Source: Streptococcus pseudopneumoniae | GTDB taxonomy: Bacteria > Bacillota > Bacilli > Lactobacillales > Streptococcaceae | Length of the DNA stretch: 64,000 bases | NCBI RefSeq assembly: GCF_001072375.1 | Contig: NZ_JVKV01000070.1 | Coordinates: 1 to 64,000 of the forward strand | Direction of reading: 5' to 3' | Shown: positions 1-7,325 of the stretch, piece by piece | Position numbering within the stretch: the stretch's first letter is position 1 | Layout of the letters: the number at the start of each line of letters is the position of its first letter | Translations under genes and position numbers: made by a program | Notes under the pieces: generated by a model | Told to the model about the DNA's origin: nothing | The model's input: the letters and a program-made list of their open reading frames with translations, nothing else | Database searches by the model: none

Positions 1-314
1 GAAATCTTCACTGGTCGAACCAATAAATCTTTCTCCCTTTGCTCTCGAGGATATGAAAATAAATAGGGAGCAACTTTTTTGAAATCTTGATAATTCATCC
101 ATTTTATGGATTCTGTAACAATCATATTTTGGACATCAACGACATCTGTATGAGGTGTAATCCAACCAGCTAAAGCCAATTCTTTTACTGCTTCAGATAG
201 GGGATAAGAAGGAATATGTTCTAAAATCCCCTCAAAATAACCAATCCCTCGTGCAGTCTCCTCCTCAACTTCACGCTTCATTCGTTTAAATTGTTTTTGT
301 GGTAATGTATTCAT
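1..314 (-). CDS. ICE protein of unknown function, 3' part outside window
   Basis: The reading frame opens at an ATG at 314, has a good ribosome binding site (AAAGGA) and runs without a stop for 104 codons to the window edge. It begins MNTLPQKQFKRM and is mostly charged, with no signal peptide or membrane segment in the visible part. It lies 12 bp downstream of the coupling protein gene on the same strand, so it is probably part of the same conjugation operon. In pCF10-like systems this position holds further mobilisation genes, but I do not recognise this protein and assign no function. Confidence 0.7.
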   Translation of the reverse strand, partial: MNTLPQKQFKRMKREVEEETARGIGYFEGILEHIPSYPLSEAVKELALAGWITPHTDVVDVQNMIVTESIKWMNYQDFKKVAPYLFSYPREQREKDLLVRPVKI

Positions 315-326
315 TCTTTATCCTTT

Positions 327-2162
327 CTAACTAACTCTGAGAGGAACTTCCTCAACTTCCTTAATTCCAATATGAATAACATTTTCTTCCCCAACCTGGT
401 CTTTCCACTCATCAATATCGCTCAGATAGCGCTTATATCTATACCAATTGTCATCGTTTGGGCCATTGCTTAGGAGATTGGCTCTTGGATGCGTATCCAG
501 GTTAAATTTTTGATCTCGAAAGACATTTTGTTTGGATAGGAAGAGTAGGGCTTCTGTTGTTCCAATCGTGGCCACCTCATGCGGTGTCAACAGTTCTCGA
601 CCAATTTTAGAGTTCTGCTTAGAGCTGCTGGCATTTCTTCCTCTGCTCTCACTATAATTCTGATCATTCAGAGTTTGCTTCCCTGATCGCTCAGATAGGT
701 ACTTAAGCGTGTCTAAGTCATTTGAACCTAAATAAAGAATAGCACCACAGTTATTGATAATCGTCTTAGTATTTTCTTTACCATATAATACTTCAATCTG
801 GCTTTGAGATTGTACCATCATCTTGATAGAAATCTCTCGAGAACGAATAACTGAGATAATTGGTGGTAAATTAGGAATCTTCCCAATCTGACCAAACTCA
901 TCCGCCCACACCTGTAGATGCAATAAGTCTTCCTTGGTCTTTGTTGGATGCTCACCTAATATAACTGCATCTGCAGTTTTTATTAGCACATCAAAAATGG
1001 TACTAAAGAGAAGGGCAGATAAGAACTGGTAAGCTGGATCCACTTCTGGAATATGAATAAAAACTGCTGTTTTCTCAATATTCCATTTTTCAATCTCGAG
1101 TGTATCCTTTTCAATAATCTTTCTTAGTTGCTCATGATCAAATACTGAGAAGGTTGTTGCAAAGATAGCATAAACAGAAGCCCGTGTTTGGCCATCAAAG
1201 TTTTTATTGAATAGATCCCACTGCCTACTAGCATAATTCCCTGGGCTCCTTCTCTCCAGGTCTTCAAACATCAATTCAACAGGACTCTCCGCTTCTGGAT
1301 GATTTCTTCTCAATTCTCGAATCATATCTGTAACCTGCCCTAAATTAGGCAGATAGTGATCGAGTTTACCATCAAAATAAAGATAGCCAATTAGAGAACG
1401 CATCAGGAGTTTATTGGCTGCTGGCCAAAAAGGATCTCCCTCATGACCATTTCTGTTGAGAGACTCTGTAATAGCCTCTGCCACTCGGTCTATATCCATT
1501 TCATTATGAATATATCTAAAAACATTGAAACCATCTGAATTCAAGAAAGTAATCAAATCAAAAATCTTCATCTTATAGCCTTTTTCTATAAGAGACTTCC
1601 CTGTTTCATGAATCAAAATTCCTTTGGTATCTGTGGTTACAAAACTAGAATTTCCTTGTAAAATATTTGGTTTTACAGCACTACGTGTCTTTGAATCCCC
1701 TGTACCACCATACACCAAAATATTTTTATTAATCTGATTTTCAAAGCTCAATCGGTTATTAAATAGTCCCATCTGGCTATTTTGAGTAAAGATCATATTC
1801 TTTTCAGGATCTTCATCTCGGAATCTCATCAACTCTTCCTTAGTTGCAAAGCGAGCTGATCCATGTTCCTCCCCATACCTGTACGTACCTGTATCTGTTA
1901 CTCTCAGATACAGCAAAAAAGCAATCAGAAATCCACTCATACCAATCAATAAAGAAGTTGGTGTGAATTGAAAATCAAACCAAGATTTATCGCCCAGATG
2001 GTCGCTCATCCAGTTAAGCTTTCCAAGACCAAATACATCCGTTACTGAATCGGTATCTGGTGCTAACAGCCACAGTTTAAAAAGCCAATGAAAGAGATAA
2101 AATAGGCCTAATCCTAACAACAAATATGGTCTAAGTCTCCGTTTCTTCTTTTCTGTAATCAC
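327..2162 (-). CDS. VirD4/PcfC-like type IV coupling protein
   Basis: This is the ATPase that brings the relaxase-DNA complex to the conjugation channel. The 611 residues match the length of PcfC-type proteins. Two N-terminal membrane segments (about residues 12-33 and 70-87) precede the nucleotide-binding domain. The P-loop is GGTGDSKT (152-159), with Ser where the usual GxxxxGK[ST] has Gly before Lys. A Walker B-like stretch WADEFGQIG lies near residue 420. The start is a GTG that overlaps the stop of the preceding pcfB-like gene by four bases and has GGAGGG just upstream, so translation is probably coupled. Identity as a coupling protein is firm; calling it pcfC rests on gene order. Confidence 0.92.
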   Translation of the reverse strand: MITEKKKRRLRPYLLLGLGLFYLFHWLFKLWLLAPDTDSVTDVFGLGKLNWMSDHLGDKSWFDFQFTPTSLLIGMSGFLIAFLLYLRVTDTGTYRYGEEHGSARFATKEELMRFRDEDPEKNMIFTQNSQMGLFNNRLSFENQINKNILVYGGTGDSKTRSAVKPNILQGNSSFVTTDTKGILIHETGKSLIEKGYKMKIFDLITFLNSDGFNVFRYIHNEMDIDRVAEAITESLNRNGHEGDPFWPAANKLLMRSLIGYLYFDGKLDHYLPNLGQVTDMIRELRRNHPEAESPVELMFEDLERRSPGNYASRQWDLFNKNFDGQTRASVYAIFATTFSVFDHEQLRKIIEKDTLEIEKWNIEKTAVFIHIPEVDPAYQFLSALLFSTIFDVLIKTADAVILGEHPTKTKEDLLHLQVWADEFGQIGKIPNLPPIISVIRSREISIKMMVQSQSQIEVLYGKENTKTIINNCGAILYLGSNDLDTLKYLSERSGKQTLNDQNYSESRGRNASSSKQNSKIGRELLTPHEVATIGTTEALLFLSKQNVFRDQKFNLDTHPRANLLSNGPNDDNWYRYKRYLSDIDEWKDQVGEENVIHIGIKEVEEVPLRVS

Positions 2163-2707
2163 TTCATTTTCCCTCCAATCTGTGGTTCGATATTTTCCGG
2201 AAGAACAAACTCCTTCGTATGAATGTTTACCTGGAGGGAATTGATTTTCTCTTGTTCCACAGCTTTGAAATGTTGCAATTTCTCCTCAAAAGAAGTTGTT
2301 TTCCCATTTTTAAGGTTTCGCTCATTGAATCCTTTAGGATCTCTTGTGATGCCTTCTAGGACATCCTTAAATGCTTGTTCAACAACACCTTTATCTTTTG
2401 CATTAAAAGCAAGGGTTGTCTTTCCATCTGGATGAGTATAAAAAGAAAAGCCAATCCCGTATTGGCCTAGTTCTTTTCGAACTGCCTCGAGATTGACTTC
2501 ATTATGTAGTAATTGCTGGACTTCTTTTGCATCTGCTGTTGCCATGAATTTATTCCAGTCTGTATCACCAGTAAAGACTACATTCTCTCCTCTGGCTTGA
2601 TACATTTCAACTGCTTTAGAGCTCACCAGGAAGAGTCCTTTTAAGATTACTTCTCCTGTCACAAGAGTTGCCCGTCCTAATTGGGCTACAACTTGTTCTT
2701 GTTCCAT
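2159..2707 (-). CDS. PcfB-like conjugation protein (DUF3801 type)
   Basis: A 182-aa soluble protein directly upstream of the coupling protein gene, where pCF10-type systems carry pcfB. The sequence (MEQEQVVAQLGRATL at the start, a GIGFSFYTHPDGKTTLAFNAKD block in the middle split here as GIGFSFYT and TTLAFNAKD) fits the DUF3801/PcfB family as I remember it. In that system PcfB is an accessory factor that helps dock the relaxosome to the coupling protein. It overlaps its downstream partner by four bases and starts one base before the stop of the gene upstream, a tight operon arrangement. Function is by family and position only. Confidence 0.8.
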   Translation of the reverse strand: MEQEQVVAQLGRATLVTGEVILKGLFLVSSKAVEMYQARGENVVFTGDTDWNKFMATADAKEVQQLLHNEVNLEAVRKELGQYGIGFSFYTHPDGKTTLAFNAKDKGVVEQAFKDVLEGITRDPKGFNERNLKNGKTTSFEEKLQHFKAVEQEKINSLQVNIHTKEFVLPENIEPQIGGKMK

Positions 2708-2708
2708 T

Positions 2709-3611
2709 TTAGCTCACCTCTTCAATTTTGAAATAAAGATCCTTCAATTGAGTAGCTTGAGAGTCTTTCGCAATAATCTGTTGTTGCAACTCATCGATCC
2801 TTTTTTGGCACTGAGCAATTTCCTCATTTGCTTCCTTGATAAAATCTTCGTTAGATTTGATTTTATTTTTAATAGATTGCTTATAAGTAACCGTCTGAGC
2901 CTCAAAGCTATCAATAACCTCTGAAGTCACATTTACTGTAGTCGCATGAGAAAGAGAGAAGGAAGATTCAGCCTTTTGATTAGGAAGCGTTTTATTCTCT
3001 TTCTGACTAAATGTAGCAACAACTGGTGCTACTTCTTCTGTAGCTGCATCCTGTGTATTTTCATCTTGTGAAGGTTCTACTCGTTCTTCCTCATTTTCAT
3101 CTAATCTACTGAAATGATCTGTAGTCCATTCACTAGAAGAATAGGTAATTTTATCTTCCAAAGTCACTTCCTCTCTAACCTCATCTTTAGGCTTCTGAGA
3201 AACTAGCTCAGCAATTCTTTGACGAGCTATATTTGCCTCTTTCTTTACCGTAAGATCTTCTAGTTCAGGATCTGGTTCCGGTTGGATTTCGGGTTGTGGT
3301 TGAGGTTCTGGTGTTCCTAATGAGGAGTTCTTTTCTTTATGTTTTGCTAAAAAATGTAGAAAACCTCTTTTTTTCTTCCCACCACTCGTACCAAAATTTT
3401 CCAGCAACTGATCAATAATTCCAACAAAAGGTATTTCGAGTCTATCTTCTTGTAGGATCTCACCTTCAGAATTGAGAGAATAAAGCCGATAGGTTCCGGT
3501 TATTCTATTACTCTTCATTCGCTCGTTGATGATTTCTAGCCTTGATAATAACTCATCTCGGTACTCAAAAGTTTCCTCTTGATTAGTCAGTTGATTGATA
3601 ATTTTATACAT
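2709..3611 (-). CDS. ICE protein with proline-rich linker and C-terminal coiled coil, function unknown
   Basis: A 300-aa protein with three visible parts: an N-terminal globular region (about 1-95), a low-complexity acidic and proline-rich stretch around residues 100-120 made of PEPQPQPE-like runs, and a C-terminal heptad-rich segment (about 245-300) likely to form a coiled coil. There is no signal peptide or membrane segment. It overlaps the 79-aa gene upstream by eight bases and is followed at once by the pcfB-like gene, so it is probably translated with the conjugation operon. I do not recognise the family. A scaffold or relaxosome accessory role is only a guess from position. Confidence 0.75.
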   Translation of the reverse strand: MYKIINQLTNQEETFEYRDELLSRLEIINERMKSNRITGTYRLYSLNSEGEILQEDRLEIPFVGIIDQLLENFGTSGGKKKRGFLHFLAKHKEKNSSLGTPEPQPQPEIQPEPDPELEDLTVKKEANIARQRIAELVSQKPKDEVREEVTLEDKITYSSSEWTTDHFSRLDENEEERVEPSQDENTQDAATEEVAPVVATFSQKENKTLPNQKAESSFSLSHATTVNVTSEVIDSFEAQTVTYKQSIKNKIKSNEDFIKEANEEIAQCQKRIDELQQQIIAKDSQATQLKDLYFKIEEVS

Positions 3612-3843
3612 GGTTCACTCCTTGGTTACTTGATTGTGCTGGAAGAATAAGTTCCTTCATTTCCTGATAGGATAAGCCACTTTCTTCTGATAGTGCCACA
3701 AAAAGCTGCGCTTCCAAATCTTTTTCTTGATTTATGTAATTCTTGATTTTTTCATCTGCTGCTTCTTTTTGTCGTTGCGCTTTTTCCTTGTCTTTCCTCA
3801 CTTTCTCAAGCTTACCTTCAAGTTGTTCTATTTTTTTATTCAT
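3604..3843 (-). CDS. Small coiled-coil conjugation operon protein
   Basis: A 79-aa protein whose first 50 residues are a charged heptad-like helix (KIEQLEGKLEKVRKDKEKAQ) followed by a short C-terminal segment. It resembles the small DUF4315-type coiled-coil proteins found in Firmicutes conjugation operons between the PrgK-like and PcfB-like genes, but that match is from memory and weak. It overlaps the next gene by eight bases and begins ten bases after the VirB8-like gene. It is genuine by position, spacing and lack of a competing frame. Function unknown. Confidence 0.75.
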   Translation of the reverse strand: MNKKIEQLEGKLEKVRKDKEKAQRQKEAADEKIKNYINQEKDLEAQLFVALSEESGLSYQEMKELILPAQSSNQGVNHV

Positions 3844-3853
3844 TCAATTCTCC

Positions 3854-4534
3854 TTATTGGTTACTACTGGTTGCGGTTGTTTGTTCAGAGGATGTAGGTG
3901 TTGTGGTTGATGAAGAAGATACTTGAGTCGAGCTTGAACTGCTAGTATCTGAATAGGTGCCTATACTTTGCCCCTTTGCCTCAGTCAAGACAATAGGCTC
4001 AATTTTATTGACCAATAGTTTCCCTGATTGTTCTACATAGGTCAATCGAATTGTAGCCTTAGTGATACCAGCAAGGCCCTTAGAATCTCGATTATCTTTT
4101 TCTGCTAAGGTTGTGCTAGAATATTGAATCTGGGCTAAAGCAACTTTATGTGTTTTATCAATGTAGATAGAGCCTGATTCATAAGATTGGTCAACCACAT
4201 ACCCCTTATAGGTCTGATTGACTGGTTTCTGTTCCTCTTGAACAGTTTCCTGATACATAGAATCCGTCATGAAAGGCTTATAGCGTGGACGATTCTCTTC
4301 TAAATCCTTTTTGGTATAGTAAGCAATTAGAAAGTCCTCGACCTGCTGTTCAGTAAGAGATAGTTGTTCCTGTTGTTTCTCTTCTGGTTTCTGCTTTGCC
4401 TCTTCCTGAACTTGACTATTCTGTCTCAAATTCTGTTGTACTTGAGCAATAGAATAGCCCAGGATAATACATAAAACGGCAGCGACTCCGATAAGGAGTC
4501 CCTTTACCATTTTGATTAACTTTTGATTATACAT
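3854..4534 (-). CDS. VirB8-like conjugation channel protein (PrgL position)
   Basis: A 226-aa bitopic membrane protein: a short cytoplasmic start, one hydrophobic segment (about residues 9-30), a Gln/Glu-rich linker, then an extracellular domain (about 60-190) and a Ser/Thr-rich tail. A single membrane anchor plus a domain of about 130 residues with a YYTKKDLEENRPRYKPFM stretch is the layout of the NTF2-fold VirB8-like proteins of Gram-positive conjugation systems. These build the scaffold of the transfer channel outside the membrane. It sits between the PrgK-like hydrolase and the small coiled-coil genes, the place of prgL in pCF10. The VirB8 assignment is by architecture, not by a conserved active site. 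Confidence 0.65.
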   Translation of the reverse strand: MYNQKLIKMVKGLLIGVAAVLCIILGYSIAQVQQNLRQNSQVQEEAKQKPEEKQQEQLSLTEQQVEDFLIAYYTKKDLEENRPRYKPFMTDSMYQETVQEEQKPVNQTYKGYVVDQSYESGSIYIDKTHKVALAQIQYSSTTLAEKDNRDSKGLAGITKATIRLTYVEQSGKLLVNKIEPIVLTEAKGQSIGTYSDTSSSSSTQVSSSSTTTPTSSEQTTATSSNQ

Positions 4535-4546
4535 TCTTTTCCTTTC

Positions 4547-7315
4547 TTATTTAGGGGTAACAAAATAGATGCCTGATTGTGGTGTCAAGGTTCGCCAAGT
4601 CGTTAGGTATAAACCAGCAAAGTTCATTTCTGACATTAAGAAGCTACCATCACTATTGACGTACTCACAGAATCCAACGTGACCATAGATTGGTGATGCT
4701 CCAGCTACACCATTCATGAATACAACTGCAGAACCTGGTTTAGGGGTTGTTGAAATTTCATATCCTTGAGCTTGACCACTATCAACCCATTGATTGGCAT
4801 TTCCTAAATATGGATAAATTCCAGTTCCAATCTGAGCAAAACGGTTATAGACATACCAAGTACAATTTCCTAGTGCATAGGCATTACCTGGATAACCTTG
4901 ACCCTCTAGAATTGCTTGATCGGTAGGGAGTCCATACGGAAGTTTATCCTTATACTCTGCTGGAACTTGTTGACTCGAAACTCCTGTTGAACCTCCTCCT
5001 TTATTTTTTAAGAAATTTAACCATTGACGAGCTGCAGTTTGTCGCTCTAGAAGCTTATTACCTGGTACTCCTAGCCAAGCATTCAAAAAGTCCTCTGCAA
5101 GAGCTTCTACGGAACCTGTTGAGGTTACAATTCTTTTAAAAGCTTCTCGTCTAATTGGATCATCTGCTTCTAATAGAAATTTAGTTTGAACTTCCGCAGA
5201 CCAAATATCTCCATTCATCTCTTTTGCAAAATTCCACAATGCAAGAGCACGAGGGCCAGTAAATTGACCAATCCCAATTCCAATATAGTGTAAACCATTG
5301 ACCATGTATCCTCCTTTATTTAAACGCAGATTCGGATACATAGCTTGGAAGGCATCCCAGTTACCAACTAGATTTTCTGCAGTTGGCTCTTTAGCAACCT
5401 TATCAAATTGATTATTGGTTAGAAAGTCTGTTTCATAGCGTTTAAAAGTGATGGAACTCTCAATATCAAATCCTCCCAAAACGGCTGCAATCCCTTCATC
5501 GGTTGCCTCCGGTATATTCTTTTTAATCGCATCTGCAAAAGCTCTCGCACGTTTTCCTTTCTCTCCAGATGTTTCAATACTGCTAACGACAGACGTTGCT
5601 TGTGTGTACTCTACACGCTGGAAGTAAAAGCCGACATTGACATAAGTCCAACTCTTTTCAACATTACCATCTTTATCTTTCTTATTTGATCGATCAGGTT
5701 CTAGTTTTTGATAATAGACCGTTTGATTACCTTCAGATGCGACCTTTCCAATGATATCTCCAGATTTAACATGATCTCCTGTTTTGTAACGAATCGTATC
5801 TACGTTCTTATACAGAAACTTGGAATTCTCATCACTGATTTCTAGATCATTACCATTGACTTCGACTTTCCCATCTAAAACAGCTAGTAAAGCCTGTCCA
5901 CCTGTGGCCTGCAAAACAGAACCATTAAAGATTTCCTTCGTAGTTTTATAACCAAAACGCTCAATAATCTGAAGGGGAGCTTCTGATTCAGGCTGATCTT
6001 CTGTATAAAATGGATTGTCTAGCTCTTGTAGCAACATATATTTTCCGCTATCTCGAGCAATTTCTAAGAGTTCTTTATACTCTTCTAACTCATCCTCACT
6101 CAACTTGTAAAGGTCATTTTTAGTATAAAGATCTTCCATTGTTTTAAGATTATCTTTATCCCCATTCAAATTCTTCCATAAGGTATCTAAGTATAGTTTC
6201 CCACGAGTATTTTGCGAAAAATACTTGTTCCCGTCTATACGAAGTTTATCTGAAATATCATCATACTTATAATTCAAGTACAAAAGCGGATCATCAATTT
6301 TTGTCCAATAATCTACCTTATCATTAGATTTTTCACGATCCAATTTTGAAAGATACAACCAGGTATCATTCATATCAAACTCATCCTGACGGGTAATTCC
6401 TGAACTACCAATACCAAGTATTGCCAGAAACAAAAGCAGACCAAAAGCAATCAGATAAGCCTTAAAGCCAAGCGGATTTTTGATAATAGCTTTAATCGGT
6501 TTAGATCCAAAACGATAGACCTTTCTAGCCTTCTTAGCAGCCTTCCCTGTCTTAGAAGCAGCTAAGCGATTTCTATAAGCCTGTATCTGTCGGGATAACT
6601 TCCCTTCCCAAGAAAACTCTTTTGGGGTTCGAGTGAAGCCTCTTCCATTAGCCTTATTATAGAATCTATTTCCTAGGCTATAGCTTGATTTAACAACTCC
6701 TTGACCAAGCTTACCACTATATTTCCCAATCGTTTTAATACGTTTTCCTTGAATCTGAATATCCTGATACTGATTCTTAGTTCGTGCTATATCTGAAAGG
6801 GTATCATCCTGATGAGCCGTAGAACTAGCCTGTTGATTAGCAACTCGTTCTACAGATTGTTTGGCTGCACGAAGAAACTTCTTCTTCCGTGATCCACCAT
6901 TAGCCTCTTGAGCGACTTTAAAAGTTCTTTTAGAAGTTTTTTTCTCCAGTTTCGCCTTATCTAATTCCTGCTTAAGGAAGGCTTGTTTTTTATTGTTCTT
7001 ATCCAATTTCTGCTTAAGAAAAGCCTGCTTCTTGATTTCTTCTGGACGAAGGCCCTTCCCTTCTTTCCGAAGCTCTCTTCCCTGTTTCTGGATATTCTTA
7101 TACTCTTTTTGGATTTTTTTGACTTTGGCTCTTGAAGCTCTAAATTGTTTATGACTATTCTTAACGATGCGATTCGTAGAACGTGATTGTGACTTTAGCT
7201 CTTTCATTCGCATAGCACTATCTTGTTGAACAGTGCGGTAATTCTTCCGGACTGTTTCCAGCTTCTGATCTATCTTATGACCGATTGTTTTTGGTCTGCC
7301 TTTCTCCTGATCCAT
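4547..7315 (-). CDS. PrgK-like conjugative cell wall hydrolase (degenerate M23, lysozyme-like, CHAP)
   Basis: A 922-aa VirB1-type hydrolase that opens peptidoglycan for the conjugation channel. It has a long basic coiled-coil N-terminus, one membrane segment (about 285-306), then three extracellular modules: an M23/LytM-like fold (about 480-550) that lacks the zinc-binding histidines, a phage tail lysozyme-like domain with a candidate catalytic Glu in GGFDIESS (619), and a C-terminal CHAP amidase/endopeptidase with Cys in GNCTWY (818) and His in YGHVG (879). The chosen start is the ATG at 7315, eight bases after AGGAG. A longer TTG-started frame exists but has no ribosome site. The N-terminal region contains a short tandem repeat of KKQAFLKQxLDK. 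Confidence 0.9.
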   Translation of the reverse strand: MDQEKGRPKTIGHKIDQKLETVRKNYRTVQQDSAMRMKELKSQSRSTNRIVKNSHKQFRASRAKVKKIQKEYKNIQKQGRELRKEGKGLRPEEIKKQAFLKQKLDKNNKKQAFLKQELDKAKLEKKTSKRTFKVAQEANGGSRKKKFLRAAKQSVERVANQQASSTAHQDDTLSDIARTKNQYQDIQIQGKRIKTIGKYSGKLGQGVVKSSYSLGNRFYNKANGRGFTRTPKEFSWEGKLSRQIQAYRNRLAASKTGKAAKKARKVYRFGSKPIKAIIKNPLGFKAYLIAFGLLLFLAILGIGSSGITRQDEFDMNDTWLYLSKLDREKSNDKVDYWTKIDDPLLYLNYKYDDISDKLRIDGNKYFSQNTRGKLYLDTLWKNLNGDKDNLKTMEDLYTKNDLYKLSEDELEEYKELLEIARDSGKYMLLQELDNPFYTEDQPESEAPLQIIERFGYKTTKEIFNGSVLQATGGQALLAVLDGKVEVNGNDLEISDENSKFLYKNVDTIRYKTGDHVKSGDIIGKVASEGNQTVYYQKLEPDRSNKKDKDGNVEKSWTYVNVGFYFQRVEYTQATSVVSSIETSGEKGKRARAFADAIKKNIPEATDEGIAAVLGGFDIESSITFKRYETDFLTNNQFDKVAKEPTAENLVGNWDAFQAMYPNLRLNKGGYMVNGLHYIGIGIGQFTGPRALALWNFAKEMNGDIWSAEVQTKFLLEADDPIRREAFKRIVTSTGSVEALAEDFLNAWLGVPGNKLLERQTAARQWLNFLKNKGGGSTGVSSQQVPAEYKDKLPYGLPTDQAILEGQGYPGNAYALGNCTWYVYNRFAQIGTGIYPYLGNANQWVDSGQAQGYEISTTPKPGSAVVFMNGVAGASPIYGHVGFCEYVNSDGSFLMSEMNFAGLYLTTWRTLTPQSGIYFVTPK

Positions 7316-7325
7316 AGTGAGACTC

